From JBGVSA01 sp049840475 (GTDB taxonomy: Bacteria > Pseudomonadota > Gammaproteobacteria > Burkholderiales > Rhodocyclaceae), in the NCBI GenBank assembly GCA_049840475.1, contig JASGKX010000003.1, forward strand, positions 248,001 to 312,000: 64,000 nucleotides of DNA, given 5' to 3'. The translations under genes and the position numbers were made by a program. A model generated the notes under the pieces. That model worked only from the letters and a program-made list of their open reading frames with translations, was not told the origin of the DNA and searched no databases. Of the stretch, positions 60,768-64,000 are shown one piece after another. Position 1 is the stretch's first letter. The number at the start of each line of letters is the position of its first letter.

Positions 60768-62131
60768 TGGCCAAGGCCAAATCCATTTATGTGTGCACCG
60801 AATGCGGTGCGCAGAGTCCAAAGTGGCAGGGCCAATGCCCTGGCTGCGGCCAGTGGAACACGTTGGTCGAAAGCGTGGCAGAACCCGTCGCAACCGGGCG
60901 TTTTGCCACCTTGGCCGCAAGTGCCGGCAAGATGCAGAAGCTCGGCGAGATCGATCCTCGCGAAGCCCCGCGCCAACCGACCGGCATTGAAGAACTCGAT
61001 CGAGTGCTGGGTGGCGGCATTGTGCCGGGCATGGTGGTGCTGATCGGTGGTGACCCCGGCATTGGCAAGTCCACGCTGCTGCTGCAGGCGCTTGCGCAAT
61101 TGCAGCCGAAACAATCCACGTTGTACGTGAGCGGCGAAGAGTCCACCGAGCAGGTCGCATTGCGCGCGCGGCGCTTGCAGCTCGAATGCGGTGATCTGCC
61201 GTTGCTGCCGGAAATCTCGCTGGAGAAAATCCTCGCCACGCTGCGTGAGATGCGTCCGGCTGTGGCGGTGATCGACTCCATCCAGACGTTGTATTCCGAA
61301 GCCCTGCAATCCGCGCCCGGCTCCGTGGCACAGGTGCGCGAATGCGCGGCGCAGCTTACGCGCCATGCCAAGTCGACCGGCACCAGCGTGATCCTCGTTG
61401 GGCACGTTACCAAGGACGGCGCCTTGGCCGGCCCGCGTGTGCTGGAGCACATCGTCAACACTGTCTTGTACTTTGAAGGCGACACGCATTCGAGCTTCCG
61501 CCTCGTGCGTGCCATCAAGAACCGTTTCGGCGCGGTGAATGAACTCGGCGTATTCGCAATGACCGACAAGGGGCTGCGCGGCGTGAGCAATCCGTCGGCG
61601 CTGTTCCTGTCGCAACACGCCCAGCCCGTACCCGGCGCGTGTGTGCTCGTCACGCAGGAAGGCACACGGCCGTTGCTGGTCGAAATCCAGGCGCTGGTCA
61701 ACATGGCACACAGCCCCAGTCCGCGTAGGCTTTCCGTCGGACTGGAGCAAAACCGCTTGGCGATGTTGCTGGCTGTGCTTCATCGGCACGCCGGCATCGT
61801 GTGCTCCGATCAGGACGTGTTCATCAACGCCGTGGGCGGTGTAAAGATTGCCGAGCCCGCTGCCGACCTTTCGGTATGTCTGGCGATCGTCTCGTCTCTG
61901 CGCAGCAAGCCGCTGCCAGCAAAGCTGGTCGTGTTCGGCGAAGTCGGACTGGCTGGTGAGATCCGCCCCGCACCGCGCGGGCAGGAGCGTCTGCGCGAAG
62001 CGGCCAAGCTGGGCTTTGAAGTCGCGCTGATCCCAACCGCCAATGCGCCCCGGCAGCCGATTCCTGGTATCGAGGTGCGGGCGGTCGATCGCATCGAACA
62101 GGCGCTTGACGCGTTGCGCGAGTTTTCGTGA
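60767..62131 (+). CDS. radA: DNA repair protein RadA
   Basis: RecA-like helicase that aids branch migration in recombination. 454 residues: N-terminal four-cysteine zinc finger (CTECG ... CPGCGQW), Walker A GGDPGIGKSTLLLQALAQL, RadA-specific RAIKNRFGAVNELGVFAM, and a Lon-like C-terminal domain (GGVKIAEPAADLSVCLAIVS, VFGEVGLAGEIRP). Overlaps alr at its start and continues into the cupin gene after 20 bases. Confidence 0.95.
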   Translation: MAKAKSIYVCTECGAQSPKWQGQCPGCGQWNTLVESVAEPVATGRFATLAASAGKMQKLGEIDPREAPRQPTGIEELDRVLGGGIVPGMVVLIGGDPGIGKSTLLLQALAQLQPKQSTLYVSGEESTEQVALRARRLQLECGDLPLLPEISLEKILATLREMRPAVAVIDSIQTLYSEALQSAPGSVAQVRECAAQLTRHAKSTGTSVILVGHVTKDGALAGPRVLEHIVNTVLYFEGDTHSSFRLVRAIKNRFGAVNELGVFAMTDKGLRGVSNPSALFLSQHAQPVPGACVLVTQEGTRPLLVEIQALVNMAHSPSPRRLSVGLEQNRLAMLLAVLHRHAGIVCSDQDVFINAVGGVKIAEPAADLSVCLAIVSSLRSKPLPAKLVVFGEVGLAGEIRPAPRGQERLREAAKLGFEVALIPTANAPRQPIPGIEVRAVDRIEQALDALREFS

Positions 62132-62151
62132 TGTCTGCCACGGAGGGTGCA

Positions 62152-62631
62152 ATGGCCGCCAACCCACACATCGTGCGTCGCGAAGAGCAGGGCGGAGACA
62201 CCGCCCGCACGCTGCATCATCCGCTCAACGCTTCCGCGGTGCGCCAATCGCATTCGCTGGGCGACGCCTGCGGCCTCACACGCGTCGGCGTGCATCACGT
62301 CCGCGTGGCGCCGGGCGTCACGTTGACCGAAAAGCACACGCACCTGTACTGCGACGAGTTCATCTACGTACTCGAAGGCGAGGGCGTGGTGGTATTGGGC
62401 GACGATAGCCATGCGGTGTCGGCCGGCGACTTCATCGGTCTGCCTGCGGGCGGCCCCGCGCACGCAATGCGCAACACTGGCAATACGGACCTCGTCTATC
62501 TGGTCGGCGGAAACCGGCCCGACTACGATGTGTGCGATTACCCCGACCTGGGCAAGCGCCTGTATCTATCCGTCACGCCGCAGGCACGGCAGCGCGACGT
62601 GGTGGCGCTCGACGACATTCAAACCCTTTAG
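62152..62631 (+). CDS. Cupin-domain protein
   Basis: 159 residues from the ATG at 62152 (GGAGGG upstream). A single cupin barrel: KHTHLYCDEFIYVLEGEGVV gives the HxH-x(n)-E metal motif, then GDFIGLPAGGPAHAMRNTGN with the second histidine. The C-terminus RPDYDVCDYPDLGKRLYLSV is typical of a cupin group found near radA in Burkholderiales. The enzymatic role is unknown; it could be a small sugar or metal-binding protein. Confidence 0.82.
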   Translation: MAANPHIVRREEQGGDTARTLHHPLNASAVRQSHSLGDACGLTRVGVHHVRVAPGVTLTEKHTHLYCDEFIYVLEGEGVVVLGDDSHAVSAGDFIGLPAGGPAHAMRNTGNTDLVYLVGGNRPDYDVCDYPDLGKRLYLSVTPQARQRDVVALDDIQTL

Positions 62632-62699
62632 CGGTGCGGCAAGATTCTTGCGCCGTGCGCCAAGACCTTTCTTGAAGACTCTTTACCTGGACACTCAAT

Positions 62700-63470
62700 A
62701 TGCGAAAAAAATGGCTGGTCGGTAACTGGAAGATGCATGGCAACCTTGCCAGCAACCGCGCATTGATCGAGCAGGTACGTACCGAGCTGCCCGCGCTGAC
62801 CGAAAGTGTCGAGATGGTCGTGTGTCCGGCATTCCCGTACATCCCGCAACTGGCTGAGCTGCTCAAGGGCAGCGGTATCCATCTGGGTGCGCAGAACGCC
62901 TCCGACCATCTCAACGGGATGTACACCGGCGAGACCTCGCCGCTGATGCTGCAGGAGCTGGGCTGCGATACGGTCATCATCGGTCACTCCGAGCGCCGCT
63001 ATTACCAGCATGAAAATGACGGTCTCATGGGCCGCAAGTCGCTGGCGGCCATCGACGCCGGTCTGGTGCCCATCATCTGCGTGGGGGAGACGGCAGAAGA
63101 ACGCGACGCCGGCCGCACGCATGAAGTGCTGGCCCGCCAGTTGGACGCCGCCTTCGGCTACATCCGTACGGCGCACGACAAGATCATCCTGGCTTACGAG
63201 CCGCGTTGGGCCATCGGTACCGGCATCGCTGCCACGCCCGAGATCGTGCAGGAAGAACTCGCCTTCCTGCGCGCCCGCGTGGCGCAGCGCGATCAGGCAT
63301 TTGCCGACAACCTGCCGATTCTCTATGGCGGCAGCGTCAAGGCGAGCAACGCTTCGAGCCTGTTCAACATGCCGGACATCGACGGCGGCCTCATCGGCTC
63401 GGCTGCACTGGACGCCAGCGAATTCGTCGCCATCTACAAGGCGCTGGTCGCAAGTCACAAGGCAGGCTGA
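62700..63470 (+). CDS. tpiA: Triosephosphate isomerase
   Basis: Interconverts dihydroxyacetone phosphate and glyceraldehyde-3-phosphate. 256 residues: catalytic lysine in LVGNWKMHGNLASN, histidine in IIGHSERRYY, glutamate in LAYEPRWAIGTG, and the phosphate loop ILYGGSVKASNASSL. Its stop overlaps the ATG of the following exonuclease gene. In many Burkholderiales tpiA is followed by secG and the nuo genes; here it is not. Confidence 0.95.
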   Translation: MRKKWLVGNWKMHGNLASNRALIEQVRTELPALTESVEMVVCPAFPYIPQLAELLKGSGIHLGAQNASDHLNGMYTGETSPLMLQELGCDTVIIGHSERRYYQHENDGLMGRKSLAAIDAGLVPIICVGETAEERDAGRTHEVLARQLDAAFGYIRTAHDKIILAYEPRWAIGTGIAATPEIVQEELAFLRARVAQRDQAFADNLPILYGGSVKASNASSLFNMPDIDGGLIGSAALDASEFVAIYKALVASHKAG

Positions 63471-64000
63471 TGCGTCAGATCGTCCTCGATACCGAAACGA
63501 CGGGCCTGGACTGGCGCACGGGCGACCGCGTGGTGGAAATCGGCTGTGTCGAGCTGCTCAACCGCAAGCTCACCGGCAACAACTATCACGTGTATCTGAA
63601 CCCGCAGCGCGAGGTCGGCGACTCCGAACGCATCCACGGCCTGTCGGATGACTTTCTCTCTGACAAGCCACTGTTCGGGCACGTCTCGCGCGAGTTCGCC
63701 GACTACCTGGCCGATGCGCAGCTCATCATCCATAACGCTGCCTTTGACGTCGGCTTTCTGAACATGGAGTTCGATCGGCTGGGCCAACCCAAGATCGCCG
63801 ACATGTGTCATCCAGACGTGATCGACACGGTGCGCATGGCCAAGGAGATGTTCCCCGGCAAGAAGGCCTCGCTTGACGCGTTGTGCTCGCGCTACGAGAT
63901 CGACAACTCGCACCGTACGCTGCACGGCGCATTGCTCGATGCCGAGCTGCTGGCCGAAGTGTACCTGGCCATGACGCGTGGGCAGGAAAGCCTGACCATC
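63470..64000 (+). CDS. dnaQ: DNA polymerase III epsilon subunit (3'-5' exonuclease), partial
   Basis: Proofreading exonuclease of the replicative polymerase. The first 177 residues are visible: Exo I DxE in IVLDTETTGLDWRTGDRVVE, Exo II in IIHNAAFDVGFLNMEFDRLG, and Exo III in SHRTLHGALLDAELLAEVYL. The C-terminal alpha-binding segment is cut off by the window end. It starts in the tpiA stop codon (TGATG). Confidence 0.93.
   Translation, partial: MRQIVLDTETTGLDWRTGDRVVEIGCVELLNRKLTGNNYHVYLNPQREVGDSERIHGLSDDFLSDKPLFGHVSREFADYLADAQLIIHNAAFDVGFLNMEFDRLGQPKIADMCHPDVIDTVRMAKEMFPGKKASLDALCSRYEIDNSHRTLHGALLDAELLAEVYLAMTRGQESLTI

Noticed and set aside
1..64000. CRISPR arrays, tRNA or rRNA genes, insertion sequences
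   Set aside because: No regularly spaced repeats, no cloverleaf-like segments and no transposase-like proteins or terminal repeats were seen on reading both strands; a tRNAscan-SE and ISfinder run would settle it.

Overview
The window is high-GC bacterial chromosome. Every recognisable protein and the gene order point to a betaproteobacterium of the order Burkholderiales; an Alcaligenaceae- or Burkholderiaceae-like host is plausible, but the family cannot be fixed from the sequence alone. No tRNA, rRNA, CRISPR array, insertion sequence or prophage was seen.

Layout. (1) 1-1267: 5' part of a Tat-exported DMSO reductase subunit (dmsA). (2) 1.5-19.9 kb: a large TCA-cycle locus. acnB, a DUF3617 protein, a CitE-like lyase and mdh run leftward. 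A GntR regulator, sdhCDAB, sdhE, gltA, odhA, odhB, lpdA and zapE run rightward. A perfect 16-bp palindrome sits between mdh and the GntR gene. (3) 20-26 kb: two tandem secreted proteins with a ClpP-like (COG3904-type) domain, an HNH nuclease gene with a structured leader, a Nudix hydrolase, and an HDOD / receiver-GGDEF pair split by one stop codon. (4) 26.3-29.2 kb: flhD, flhC, motA, motB. (5) 29.3-34.2 kb: pflA, pflB (with an FNR/ANR-like box) and an RhlE-type DEAD-box helicase. (6) 34.5-48.9 kb: a hexuronate/sugar-acid island with uxaC, an SDR oxidoreductase, uxuA, a FadR-type regulator, a ManD-type dehydratase, a four-gene ABC importer, an AGE-family isomerase and a TRAP transporter. (7) 49-51.8 kb: two tandem flagellins. 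(8) 51.9-64 kb: a holin-like membrane protein, zwf, dusA, tsaB-rimI-udg, lplT, a LysR regulator, alr-radA-cupin, tpiA and the start of an exonuclease gene.

How it fits together: the TCA block supplies aconitase, malate, succinate and 2-oxoglutarate dehydrogenases and citrate synthase as neighbouring transcription units, probably under the local GntR protein. The uronate island would import sugar acids and take glucuronate through fructuronate and mannonate to 2-keto-3-deoxygluconate. pflBA and dmsA indicate oxygen-limited metabolism.

A striking feature is that many genes are broken by small indels that restore the full family length when corrected: the CitE-like gene, secreted paralogue 2, HNH, motA (several), motB, pflB, the DEAD helicase (two) and dusA. 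One more gene pair is separated by an in-frame stop. Nearly all the indels are insertions and they cluster in motA. Residual long-read insertion error is the leading explanation, but real decay of the motility genes cannot be excluded from this sequence.
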